This document shows, piece by piece, positions 1-7,795 of a stretch of DNA of 23,481 bases. Position 1 is the first letter of the stretch; each line of letters begins with the position of its first letter. The notes beneath the pieces are model-generated. The model saw nothing but the letters and a program-made list of their open reading frames with translations, was not told the DNA's origin and made no database searches. Origin of the DNA: DATBFG01 sp036558645 (GTDB taxonomy: Bacteria > Acidobacteriota > Terriglobia > Terriglobales > Acidobacteriaceae); contig DATBFG010000053.1 of the NCBI GenBank assembly GCA_036558645.1, positions 1 through 23,481 of the forward strand, given 5' to 3'. The position numbers were made by a program, and so were the translations under genes.

Positions 1-1
1 C

Positions 2-1750
2 CTATTGCACGCCCACGCCACGCAACCCCACCCGATGCAGGCCGGCGGGAGTGTCGTCGTGAGAGATCATGCCGCCGATAAACGTCCCAACCTGCGTAGG
101 GGTGAAGGTCACGGTGACATTGCAACTCGTCCCAGGATACAAGGGTTGGTGACAACTATTGGTCTGCGTAAACTGTTCATGACCGTTCCCCTGGAAGCTG
201 AAGAAACTGATGGTGAGCGGCGAAGTCCCGCTGTTGCTGACCGTTGCTACTCGAACCGCTTTTTGGCCGATGTTTACGTTGCCGAAAGCGAGCTTCCGAG
301 GCGAGAAGGTGATGCCGGGAACAAAACTAAACGTCCCCTGCAGAAAGAGGTCAAGATTTGACGTGCTACTCCCCTCACCAATGGCGAAGTCCGGTACACC
401 ATCGCTGTTATAGTCGCCATACGTTGCCTGTTCAGGTTGGAAAAAACTGCCAAGAATCACCTGGTCTTGGAACGTGCCGTTGCCATTGCCAAAGTAGACG
501 GCAGCTTTGTGATCCCACTGATCACTCCCGATGGCGTCAACGTGACCATCGGCGTTAATGTCGCCAAGTGTAGTATCCCAAAGAAGAGCTTCGGGGCCGA
601 AGGCAACTCCAGTTTGAAAGCTTCCATTTCCGTTCCCTATAAGCGAGTTGAGGAAAACCCCGCCCACTACCAGGTCGAGACTGCCATCTCCGTTGAGGTC
701 TGCTGTCTCAATACTCGTCGGTGAGCATTCGGGAATCGAGTAGTTGGCCGGCGCGGTGAGAGTACCGTCCCCATTACCAAGCAAGACGGATATGACATTG
801 CAAGGGGTCTGAATGTTGGTAACAGCCACATCCATCTTGCCGTCACGATTGAAGTCGCCCGCCACCGAGCCATACGGTCCCGCAGGTTCCGGATTGTCGA
901 TAGGAGATTGGAAGGTACCATCCCCCTTTCCGAGAAGCACCGTGATGTCATCAGTAACCACCGCGATGTCCAGGTGACCGTCCCTATTGAAATCGGCGGC
1001 CACTATGGAAAGGGCAATCCGTCCAACAGGAACGGACGGTTTCAATTGAAACGTGCCGTCGCCATTACCTAATAGCACGGAAATGGTGCCTCCACTAAGT
1101 TCATTCGTGGCGATGAGGTCAAGGTTGCCGTCCTCATTGAAATCCCCGCTGGTTAAAGAAAGCGAGAAGCCATCCAGCAAATATTTCGCTGGTGGACGCA
1201 TCGTGCCATCACCATTGCCTAAGAGGACGAGCAGCGTGTCGATCGTTGAATTACTCTCTTCAAGGACTGCAACATCGAGCATCCCGTCTCCATTGAAATC
1301 AGCAGTGATCATTTGAGCGGGGGACTGACTACCCAAGGTCAACGGATAGTTGACCTGCGTTGTAACAAAATTCTGAATCGGATTCGTAATCGCGAAAAAT
1401 TCTGTGTTCGACGTGGCCTGCTGACTGGGATTTCTGACTGCCACGATTGCGGTGCCGGCATTTGCCACATCGGCAGAAGAAATTGAAGCTGAAAGTTGGG
1501 AACTGCTGACGAAAGTCGTCGAGCGCGTTGCGCCATTCCACAAGACCACTGATCCGGATACAAACCCTGCCCCGTTTACGATAAGAGTGAGCCCTCCGCT
1601 ACCGGGGACAACAGCATTTGGAACCAGCGGCTTGTTGACGAAAGGAACGGGCGACTGTGCCGAAGTCAACGCACTGAGGAAAAACACACAGATAAGGGCG
1701 GCGACCAAGCCTGTGATTTCTTGGCTGCTAATTTGTGGATGGTTCTGCAT
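2..1750 (-). CDS. Secreted FG-GAP/VCBS repeat protein with C-terminal choice-of-anchor-D domain
   Basis: A complete 582-residue ORF. Residues 1-32 look like a signal peptide (hydrophobic stretch, then TSAQS). About 36-122 resemble an IPT/TIG Ig-like fold (VVPGSGGLTLIVNGAGF). About 135-475 hold seven FG-GAP-type repeats, each with a Ca-binding-like D-x-N-x-DG-x-x-D motif (DFNGDGMLD, DFNEDGNLD, DFNRDGHLD, DFNRDGKMD, DLNGDGSLD, DINADGHVD, DYNSDGVPD), most followed by a LLGNGDGT motif. About 478-582 match the ASPM/SPD-2/Hydin-like choice-of-anchor-D domain (LAFGNVNIGQ, then SNSGTSPLTIS, then CNVTVTFTPTQVG). Such proteins are exported beta-propellers, common in Acidobacteriota, with unknown ligands. 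The start is ATG at 1750, with AGGAG about 7 nt upstream. The stop codon is at 2-4, so the gene is not cut by the window edge. Surface or adhesion-like function is inference. Confidence 0.9.
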   Translation of the reverse strand: MQNHPQISSQEITGLVAALICVFFLSALTSAQSPVPFVNKPLVPNAVVPGSGGLTLIVNGAGFVSGSVVLWNGATRSTTFVSSSQLSASISSADVANAGTAIVAVRNPSQQATSNTEFFAITNPIQNFVTTQVNYPLTLGSQSPAQMITADFNGDGMLDVAVLEESNSTIDTLLVLLGNGDGTMRPPAKYLLDGFSLSLTSGDFNEDGNLDLIATNELSGGTISVLLGNGDGTFQLKPSVPVGRIALSIVAADFNRDGHLDIAVVTDDITVLLGKGDGTFQSPIDNPEPAGPYGSVAGDFNRDGKMDVAVTNIQTPCNVISVLLGNGDGTLTAPANYSIPECSPTSIETADLNGDGSLDLVVGGVFLNSLIGNGNGSFQTGVAFGPEALLWDTTLGDINADGHVDAIGSDQWDHKAAVYFGNGNGTFQDQVILGSFFQPEQATYGDYNSDGVPDFAIGEGSSTSNLDLFLQGTFSFVPGITFSPRKLAFGNVNIGQKAVRVATVSNSGTSPLTISFFSFQGNGHEQFTQTNSCHQPLYPGTSCNVTVTFTPTQVGTFIGGMISHDDTPAGLHRVGLRGVGVQ

Positions 1751-1833
1751 AAAGATCTCCTGGCGGGCATCTTTTTAGGGCCGATAACAGTTCGCGGCGA
1801 AAACTGCGTAGGTTGGAGGACGAGTGGTCACAT

Positions 1834-1861
1834 ACTTTATCTCTTCCGCTGCAATTGTCAA
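1834..1861 (-). promoter_or_regulatory. Putative sigma70-like promoter of the FG-GAP gene
   Basis: On the minus strand a perfect TTGACA (1861-1856) is followed, after 16 bp, by TAAAGT (1839-1834, 4 of 6 consensus matches). It lies about 85 bp upstream of the ATG at 1750. A second TTGACA lies slightly further upstream but has no suitable -10 box. Sequence match only. Confidence 0.45.
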
Positions 1862-1915
1862 GGTGAAGAGTGAGAGTGTCAAAACTGAACAACACTAAGG
1901 CTGGTCTGTAAATAG

Positions 1916-1950
1916 CAACGGCCCAGCCTCATTCAGTAGCTGAGCCGCCG
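1916..1950 (-). terminator. Putative stem-loop terminator of the 1985-2659 gene
   Basis: Read as minus-strand RNA, CGGCGGCUCAGC (1950-1939) pairs over 12 bp with GCUGGGCCGUUG (1927-1916) around an 11-nt loop. Three of the pairs are G-U. On the plus strand these become C-A type mismatches, so the stem fits minus-strand transcription. It begins about 35 bp after the stop codon of the upstream gene. The following bases (CUAUUU) are only weakly U-rich. Confidence 0.45.
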
Positions 1951-1984
1951 ATTGTTTTCCTGCTGACTGTGCTTTACGACGTTT

Positions 1985-2659
1985 CTAGTACGTGCACTTC
2001 AGGCCGGATTCGGTGAAGGGAACCGAGTATGCTTTGCCATTGGCTTGGCTGTAAGCAAGGATGAATGAGCCCACGGGAACGTTTTGTGCCAACTTAAGAT
2101 CAATCAACCCGTGAGGACCCATATCAGCATTGATCGCGTACACGTGGATGTCATAGCCCGTTACGGTGAGGTTGAGATATTCCAAATCCGCGTCGGACCA
2201 ATTTGTGAAGCTATTGGAATTATTCGCGCCACCCAAGTTCAGGAAGCTGTATACCTCCTGCCCGGGACCCATGGTGCCGAAAAATCCGTCGGAAATCGGA
2301 TCAATCAGTCCATAGGTTCCGCCCAGAGCGAAGTTCGCTGTTCCGCCACTCTTCGTGCCGGCGGGATAAGGATTGACCGCTCGAACACCCAACACTGGCT
2401 TTAGAGGAAATAGGTTTCCGAACTGGCTGGGAACGCCGAAGATCAAAAGTACCGGCTGATTCGAGAGGGCGGCTCCACCACTGTTCTGATAGATATCGAC
2501 CCTCTTTGCACCATTCAGCAGGTTAGGATCTCCCCCACAACCGGTGGCGCATGGGCTTCCCCCGCCGGGACCCATGTGTAGAGTGGATTGCGCCCAAGCT
2601 CCCGTTAAACAGATCGAACACAGGAGCAGAACCAAGGGACCCAAACGTCTCAAGTACAT
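1985..2659 (-). CDS. Unrecognised exported protein (224 aa)
   Basis: I do not recognise the family. The first ~23 residues form a clear signal peptide (RRLGPLVLLLCSICLTGAWA, cleavage near AWAQS). The mature part is Gly/Asn/Ser-rich and probably all-beta. Near its N-terminus is a CATGC motif (GGGSPCATGCGGDP); a lone Cys lies three residues from the end (KCTY). No transmembrane segment follows the signal peptide. The start is ATG at 2659 with an excellent AGGAGGAG ribosome binding site (2670-2663). The gene has its own promoter-like and terminator-like sequences, so it is probably transcribed alone. The sequence TAYSQANGKAY-like ending and NLTVTGYDIHVYAINAD suggest an extracellular matrix or PEP-CTERM-like exported protein, but there is no sorting tail, and that link is weak. 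Confidence 0.8.
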   Translation of the reverse strand: MYLRRLGPLVLLLCSICLTGAWAQSTLHMGPGGGSPCATGCGGDPNLLNGAKRVDIYQNSGGAALSNQPVLLIFGVPSQFGNLFPLKPVLGVRAVNPYPAGTKSGGTANFALGGTYGLIDPISDGFFGTMGPGQEVYSFLNLGGANNSNSFTNWSDADLEYLNLTVTGYDIHVYAINADMGPHGLIDLKLAQNVPVGSFILAYSQANGKAYSVPFTESGLKCTY

Positions 2660-3019
2660 GTGCTCCTCCTAAGTGTTGCTGACTCGAATTGCGCCTGCCT
2701 GTCGACGCAAAACTAGCGCGCATAGTATCAATGGTTTTAGAACCTCTCAATAGAGTGAAAAGTCTTGGGCAGAATGGAACACATGTTCAAACTCCCGGAA
2801 AACCGGCCTCAAAAGCGAGGTGACGACACTGTTCATGACAGCGTGGGCATTGAGTTTCGGTCGCAAGTAATACCAAGAACAAATCATTTGTCACCCAAAA
2901 AACCCGCAGGTGCGCCACAGGCAGACCCCAAAATAGAGTCGCAATTTAGCACCGTTCGTCGTGCGTAACACCTTCGTAACTAGTGACATCCACCGCCGGA
3001 CGGCAAAATAAAAAGGATC
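2660..3019. other. 360-bp intergenic region between divergent genes
   Basis: It holds the ribosome binding site and promoter of the minus-strand gene at its left end and an AAAAGGA ribosome binding site (around 3010-3016) for the plus-strand gene at its right end. A 67-codon plus-strand ORF (2765-2968) lacks a ribosome binding site and any protein-like pattern. I see no RNA gene or repeat here. Confidence 0.6.
2722..2750 (-). promoter_or_regulatory. Sigma70-like promoter of the 1985-2659 gene
   Basis: On the minus strand TTGAGA (2750-2745) and TACTAT (2727-2722) are separated by exactly 17 bp. Each hexamer matches consensus at 5 of 6 or 4 of 6 positions. The site is 63 bp upstream of the ATG at 2659, which gives a leader of about 55 nt. 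Confidence 0.6.
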
Positions 3020-3685
3020 ATGGATCCGGAGAAGATTGCGAAATTCCGTGCCGAACTGGCGGAAGCCTACGACCGGGTCCGCCGGCGGATTGTCGCGCTA
3101 CCCATGAAAGCTCGACTGGTACTCGGCTTCCTTCTGTTAGCTGCGCTTTTCACGGTGCTACATACGGCTCTCTCCGGCGCCGATTCGAACCTGCGCGTTA
3201 CGGTACAACACAGCTTCCGGACCGCAGATTTCTCGTTGTGGATCGACGATCACCTTGCTTATGCGGGAAAACTGACAGGTTCCACAAAGCGAAAGTTCGG
3301 CGTCCTACCGGGATCCGTCCAAGGGACGCTCTCGCAAACCGTGGGGGTTGATTCCGGCAGTCATACGATCAAAGTGAAAATCGCTTCCGAAGATGGATCG
3401 ATTGAAGAACAGAGCATAAACGGCGATTTTGCGCAGAAGACCGAACGCGAGCTCTTGGTTTCGGCACGTGCCGGCGGGCTTGCTTTGGGATGGCGAGCAA
3501 CCGTTCCGTCGGAATCCACGCAAGGCTCAAGCTGGTTTTCACGTTACGCGGGCGCACTCTTTTTGACCATCGCGGGATCTATCCTCTCAACGCTCACCGG
3601 ATTCGCATTGAAAGAACTGCCGTCATATCTTCAAAGTCAGAAGCAAGAGGCACCGAAGGCTCAATCCACAGCCGCGGGCCAATAG
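3020..3685 (+). CDS. Unknown membrane protein with two predicted TM segments (221 aa)
   Basis: I do not recognise the family. Residues 1-30 are charged and probably helical (MDPEKIAKFRAELAEAYDRV). TM1 covers about 31-51. About 55-165 form a soluble, beta-rich domain (LRVTVQHSFRTADFSLWIDD, HTIKVKIASEDG) that looks like an extracytoplasmic Ig/PEGA-like module. TM2 covers about 174-196, followed by a Lys/Gln/Ala-rich tail. With two TMs, both ends should lie in the cytoplasm with the beta domain outside. The start is ATG at 3020 behind AAAAGGA. The DUF3467 gene begins 71 bp downstream, so the two may be co-transcribed. The phrase WIDDHLAYAGKL, followed by 'SHTIKVKI', resembles carbohydrate- or PEGA-type repeat proteins, but function is unknown. 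Confidence 0.8.
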   Translation: MDPEKIAKFRAELAEAYDRVRRRIVALPMKARLVLGFLLLAALFTVLHTALSGADSNLRVTVQHSFRTADFSLWIDDHLAYAGKLTGSTKRKFGVLPGSVQGTLSQTVGVDSGSHTIKVKIASEDGSIEEQSINGDFAQKTERELLVSARAGGLALGWRATVPSESTQGSSWFSRYAGALFLTIAGSILSTLTGFALKELPSYLQSQKQEAPKAQSTAAGQ

Positions 3686-3756
3686 AATCCGACAAGCGTT
3701 CGTTATCAAGGGCTACTTTGCTTCCTCCCTGCGCTTCCCGATACACTGCATGCGTC

Positions 3757-4053
3757 ATGTCCATTCCCACGCAGCCCAACATCAAGCTGGTCAATTCCGC
3801 AGACTATCGCGAGAACTACTCCAACAGCGTACAAATCCGTGTGAACGTCTGGGACTTCTTCCTGGTATTCGGAACCTTGCAGCAGCAAAGTGAATCGCAG
3901 GTCGAAGTACACAATTTTCAGGGAGTCTATCTGAGTCCGCAACAGGCCAAGGCACTATTGGCCGTGTTGCAACAGAATGTGTCCAATTATGAGAATGCAT
4001 TCGGCGAGATCAAACTGGATCCGCGGATGAATCCGGCTGGGCCGGTGCACTGA
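3757..4053 (+). CDS. DUF3467-family protein (98 aa)
   Basis: The ORF is open far upstream, but the conserved part begins at ATG 3757 (MSIPTQPNIKLVNS). The sequence matches my recollection of the small DUF3467 family: residues YRENYSNSVQIRVNVWDFFLVFG, a central V-x-x-F-Q-G-V-Y-LSPQQAK segment, then LLAVLQQNVSNYENAFGEI. The family is small, cytosolic and of unknown function. There is no signal peptide or TM. No Shine-Dalgarno sequence is visible before 3757, so initiation may be leaderless or coupled to the upstream gene. It ends 47 bp before the glycosyltransferase ORF. Family call fairly sure; function unknown. Confidence 0.8.
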   Translation: MSIPTQPNIKLVNSADYRENYSNSVQIRVNVWDFFLVFGTLQQQSESQVEVHNFQGVYLSPQQAKALLAVLQQNVSNYENAFGEIKLDPRMNPAGPVH

Positions 4054-4100
4054 GCCAAAGAGATTCACTGACGAAAGGTTGAGAACCGCTGGCGAACGAT

Positions 4101-5714
4101 TTGGGCTTCGACAATGCAGTGACTTACAGCCGACGGCAAAACCTCCACGCTCTTGTACTCTTTGCGGCTTTATTCGCCATCATTTTTCTGCTTCATATTC
4201 CTCTGTTGCGCCTTCCTTATTTCTGGGATGAAGCCGGATATTACATACCAGCGGCGCGAGACCTGCTGTTTTCAGGCAGCGTGATTCCCCACTCGACGGT
4301 TTCCAACGCGCATCCACCACTCGTGATGGCATATCTAGCCTTGTGCTGGAAGATCTTCGGATATGCGCCCTTGGTGACACGAACCGCAATGCTGGCGATG
4401 GCAGCATTTACGCTGGCTGGGGTCTATCGGCTTGCGGAAGGGCTCGCGAATAGTGTCGTGGCGTTGTTAGCAACGATCTGTGCATTGCTATACCCGGTCT
4501 TCTTTGCGCAAAGCACGATGGCTCATATTGATCTGGCAGCAGCAGGGCTCACCATCTGGGGGTTGGTGTCGTACTTCGAAAATCGTCGTGCGAATGCCGC
4601 TTTCTGGTTTTGTCTTGCTGTGATGGCAAAGGAAACAGCGGTGCTCGCGCCCCTGGCCTTGTGCGCGTGGGAGTGCCTTTGCCCGCTGTTCGCAAGCAAA
4701 CTGGATTTTCCTTGCACTCGACGACTCAACAGAACAACAGGTTGGTTGCTGCTGCCGGTACTAGTCCTCGCGGCTTGGTACGGTTACCACTACTCGCAAA
4801 CCGGATACATCTTCGGCAATCCAGAATTCTTTCGTTACAACGTGAAGGCCACCTTAAATCCCTTGCGCATCTTCTTGGCATTACTTATGCGCGTGTGGCA
4901 AGTGTTCGGACACATGAATTTGCTGTTTCTTACGCTGGCGGCCGGATATGCCATGTGGAGGCCCGCCTTGCGCGATGCGGATCAGGAGCGCCCGCGAATT
5001 GCGGTGGAGAACCAACTTGCGCTCGGCACGGTCGTGCTCGCATATCTGCTAGCGATGGCTATGGTCGGCGGTGCTGTCCTGGCGCGTTACATGCTCCCGG
5101 TCGTTCCGCTGATCATCATTGTGTTCGTCTCGACAGTTTGGCGCAGGCTCCGAAACTGGAAAGTCTTCATCGCAATCGCATTGGCCGGTTTCGCGCTAGC
5201 ACTTGTGACGAATCCTCCATATGGTTTCCCGCCAGAAGACAATCTCGCCTATCGCGACTATGTTCTGCTTCACCAGCAGGCCTCAGCTTTTATCGAGCAA
5301 CGATTTCCTACAGCGCGCGTTCTAACGGCGTGGCCAGGAAGTGACGAGCTCACACGCCCCTATCTCGGCTATGTTTCGCGACCAGCCAAGGTTGTGCGAA
5401 TCGAAGATTTCTCGGCAGAACAGGTGATGGCTGCCGCAGACTTTAATTCCAGTTTCGACGTGATCTTCGTGTTCTCGACGAAGTACACACCCGGTACAAC
5501 GCTGCTGGACCGGTCTGGCATATGGCGGCAATGGAATGAACAGTTTTTCGGTTATCACGTCGATGTTCCCCCAAACGTAGCCGCACAGCTCTTGGGCGGA
5601 CGTCTTGTTTTCTCGGACGAACGCAACGGAGAGTGGGTGGGAGTTATTGAGATGGAGCGCGCATACGTCGCGAAGGCTGTCACTTCGCCATCAAATGACA
5701 GGAATACGTTTTGA
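4101..5714 (+). CDS. GT-C family membrane glycosyltransferase (ArnT/PMT/GT39-like)
   Basis: A 537-residue polytopic membrane protein with about ten hydrophobic segments in the first ~370 residues and a soluble C-terminal domain. The GT-C hallmark is in the first outer loop after TM1: LRLPYFWDEAGYY, with the acidic pair D43-E44 expected to be catalytic, followed by the conserved HPPL (71-74). Such enzymes move a sugar from a polyprenyl-phosphate donor to a lipid or protein on the periplasmic side. The acceptor cannot be told from sequence. The longest reading starts at TTG 4101; an in-frame GTG at 4119 is the alternative, and neither has a strong ribosome binding site. In-frame TGA at 4080-4082 limits the upstream extension. 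Its last 35 bp overlap the 3' end of modC on the other strand. Confidence 0.85.
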   Translation: MGFDNAVTYSRRQNLHALVLFAALFAIIFLLHIPLLRLPYFWDEAGYYIPAARDLLFSGSVIPHSTVSNAHPPLVMAYLALCWKIFGYAPLVTRTAMLAMAAFTLAGVYRLAEGLANSVVALLATICALLYPVFFAQSTMAHIDLAAAGLTIWGLVSYFENRRANAAFWFCLAVMAKETAVLAPLALCAWECLCPLFASKLDFPCTRRLNRTTGWLLLPVLVLAAWYGYHYSQTGYIFGNPEFFRYNVKATLNPLRIFLALLMRVWQVFGHMNLLFLTLAAGYAMWRPALRDADQERPRIAVENQLALGTVVLAYLLAMAMVGGAVLARYMLPVVPLIIIVFVSTVWRRLRNWKVFIAIALAGFALALVTNPPYGFPPEDNLAYRDYVLLHQQASAFIEQRFPTARVLTAWPGSDELTRPYLGYVSRPAKVVRIEDFSAEQVMAAADFNSSFDVIFVFSTKYTPGTTLLDRSGIWRQWNEQFFGYHVDVPPNVAAQLLGGRLVFSDERNGEWVGVIEMERAYVAKAVTSPSNDRNTF

Positions 5715-6831
5715 TCACGAGCCAGACCGCAAGTCCCGGTTTCAGATGGAGAGAATCTCGTGCCGCTAGCGTAAGCTGGGCGCTCATTTCAATCCCACAA
5801 TCGACTCTTGCAACGATCATCACATCGCGCTGATCGAGTGAAACAATGTTACCCGGGATGATGTTGCGCGCACTCAATCCAACCGGCTGAGTGACTGCCA
5901 GCATGATGTCCCCGGCGCGAACTCCGATTCGTATTTGCGACCCGACCGTTGCGCGGACCAGCGGCGTTTCCAGGTCAACACGGGTCCCGGCGATACGGCA
6001 GATCATCGATCCACGCTCCTCGTGTATGCGTGTGACTTCTGCATCGAAGATATTTTCGAAGCCGGCGAGTTGGGCAACGGTTTCCTGCCGTGGCGCCGAC
6101 ATGACCTCATGGGGCGTTCCTTGCGCCACGACTCTGCCATGTTCGAGAATCAACACCCTCTCTCCCAGTGCAAAGACTTCTTCGCGGCTGTGAGTAACGT
6201 ACAGTATGGGAATCCTATGAGCCTGATTCCAGCTGCGCAGATCGTCGATAATCTTGGCTTTCGTGATAACGTCAAGTGCGGCTAGCGGCTCATCCAACAA
6301 CAGCGCACAGGGATCGATCACCAATGCCCGGGCCAATGCTACGCGCTGACGCTCACCGCCTGAGATTTCGTCCGGCCTCCGCTTTTTCAGATGCGAGATG
6401 CGGAACGAGTCCAGAATCTCGTTACTCTTCTGCAGACGTTCCGTTCTGGGCAGGCTGGCGAGGCCGTATTGAACGTTCGCTTCGACCGAGAGGTGGGGAA
6501 AAAGCGCTAGGTCTTGAAAGACAACTCCGACGCGGCGTCGTTCAACAGGCACATGCGTACGATTGTCGAAGACATTGCGACCACCGATCGTAATCCAACC
6601 TTCGTCCGGCGTAACCAATCCAGCGATACTATGCAGTAATGTGGTCTTTCCCGAACCAGAAGGGCCGAACAGAATGGAGATACCGGACGGAAAGGTAGTT
6701 CCAATTTGTAATTGGAATTGGTCGAACAGCTTGCGGATCTGGACCTTTAACTCCCCGTCGCCGAGACCACTGCTCGGCGGGGAGATCGTATCCTTTGACT
6801 CGCGAATCGTCGTGCTATTCGTTACTTCCAT
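5680..6831 (-). CDS. modC: Molybdate ABC transporter ATP-binding protein ModC
   Basis: Energises molybdate (possibly tungstate) import with ModB at the inner membrane. The 383-residue protein has Walker A GPSGSGKTT (56-64), Q-loop Gln106, signature SGGERQR (157-163), Walker B LLLDEP (177-182) and H-loop His214 (YVTHSREE). The C-terminal ~90 residues form a TOBE/Mop-type domain (LSARNIIPGNI is typical of ModC and separates it from sugar or sulfate ATPases). The N-terminus carries an unusual ~28-residue polar extension before the first beta strand. Its ATG overlaps the end of modB by 10 bp, which implies an operon and translational coupling. Its 3' end overlaps the convergent glycosyltransferase gene. 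Confidence 0.92.
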   Translation of the reverse strand: MEVTNSTTIRESKDTISPPSSGLGDGELKVQIRKLFDQFQLQIGTTFPSGISILFGPSGSGKTTLLHSIAGLVTPDEGWITIGGRNVFDNRTHVPVERRRVGVVFQDLALFPHLSVEANVQYGLASLPRTERLQKSNEILDSFRISHLKKRRPDEISGGERQRVALARALVIDPCALLLDEPLAALDVITKAKIIDDLRSWNQAHRIPILYVTHSREEVFALGERVLILEHGRVVAQGTPHEVMSAPRQETVAQLAGFENIFDAEVTRIHEERGSMICRIAGTRVDLETPLVRATVGSQIRIGVRAGDIMLAVTQPVGLSARNIIPGNIVSLDQRDVMIVARVDCGIEMSAQLTLAARDSLHLKPGLAVWLVIKTYSCHLMAK

Positions 6832-7499
6832 AAGAACACGGTCCAGCGCTTGCGATTCACCGCATACACCAGCGACAGCGATACAAATGAAATGAACAAG
6901 AGAACCAGCGCAGCGCGATTAGCGCCCGCGTAGTCGAACATCTGTACTTTGTCGTAGATATCGATCGAAACAGTACGGGTCAGGCCCGGAATATTACCGC
7001 CAACCATCAGGACCACGCCAAATTCGCCCATCGTGTGGGCAAAGCTCAGAGTGATTGCCGTCACTAGCCCGGGTATTGAGAGCGGCAGTGTCACGCGTCG
7101 AAAAGTGTTGAACTTGGAAACTCCAAGCGTGGCAGAAGCGGCGAGCAACTTGTCATCAACGCTGGTAAAAGACGCGACGAGAGGCTGCACTGCGAAAGGA
7201 AGGCTATAAATAATGGAACCGATGACCAACCCTTCAAACGTGAAGGCAAGCGGATGTCCGGTTAGTTTCTGCCACCATTGACCAAAAGGACTACGAGTGC
7301 CGAGAGCAACCAGCACATAAAATCCGAGCACCGTTGGAGGAAGAACAATCGGGAGAGAGACGATCGCTTCCACCAGGAATTTCCAGCGCCACCGTGAGTA
7401 GGTAAGCCAATATGCCAGTGGCAATCCCAGTATGATAAGGATGAACGCCACTACTACGGCCAACTGGATCGTCAGCCAGAAAGCCTGCCAATCCATCAC
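6822..7499 (-). CDS. modB: Molybdate ABC transporter permease ModB
   Basis: Forms the inner-membrane channel for molybdate. The 225-residue protein has about five to six TM segments, including 9-31, 46-66, 90-110 and 195-214. The cytoplasmic EAA-type coupling loop lies at about 119-143 (LAASATLGVSKFNTFRRVTLPL). The segment GEFGVVLMVGGNIPGLTRT is the ModB signature. Start: GTG at 7499 or the adjacent ATG at 7496. GGGAGG at 7511-7506 sits 6 nt from GTG and 9 nt from ATG, so either could serve. No modA-like periplasmic binding protein gene is adjacent. Confidence 0.92.
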   Translation of the reverse strand: MMDWQAFWLTIQLAVVVAFILIILGLPLAYWLTYSRWRWKFLVEAIVSLPIVLPPTVLGFYVLVALGTRSPFGQWWQKLTGHPLAFTFEGLVIGSIIYSLPFAVQPLVASFTSVDDKLLAASATLGVSKFNTFRRVTLPLSIPGLVTAITLSFAHTMGEFGVVLMVGGNIPGLTRTVSIDIYDKVQMFDYAGANRAALVLLFISFVSLSLVYAVNRKRWTVFLWK

Positions 7500-7556
7500 T
7501 GTTTTCCTCCCTGAAGCAGATCAGCGTGTAGATTACTTTCGTTTGCACGCGGGCCA

Positions 7557-7578
7557 CACCTCTCAATCTTAAGAGGTG
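7557..7578 (-). promoter_or_regulatory. Perfect inverted repeat upstream of modB (possible operator)
   Basis: CACCTCT (7557-7563) and AGAGGTG (7572-7578) form a perfect 7-bp inverted repeat with an 8-bp spacer, 58 bp before the modB start. It could be an operator for a dimeric repressor or a small leader hairpin. It does not match the ModE consensus as I recall it. The rest of the 296-bp modB/adaptor intergenic region (7500-7795) is AT-richer around 7630-7740, as expected for divergent promoters, but I could not assign convincing -35/-10 pairs there. Confidence 0.35.
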
Positions 7579-7795
7579 ACCGAGCAATCTCCGCTACTTA
7601 CAGCCTTTCTGAGGAGTGCCAGCTTTGCACCGAACTCAGGTAAACTTTTGTAAATGTTGAGCATACAGGGCGCACTTGCTTCACAATGTACATCAAAAGA
7701 ACTAGTGAGCGAATTTGCATTGTATCGTGCGAAAAGAGGTTAACGACACAGGTAGAAAACGGGTTACGTGGTAAGTCGCGGATTGGGGATTTCTT

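Noticed and set aside
2765..2968. 67-codon plus-strand ORF in the intergenic region.
   Set aside because: No ribosome binding site, no protein-like composition and no family resemblance.
3490..3756. Long N-terminal extension of the DUF3467 protein from 3490.
   Set aside because: It overlaps the upstream gene in another frame and lacks similarity to the family; the domain starts at 3757.
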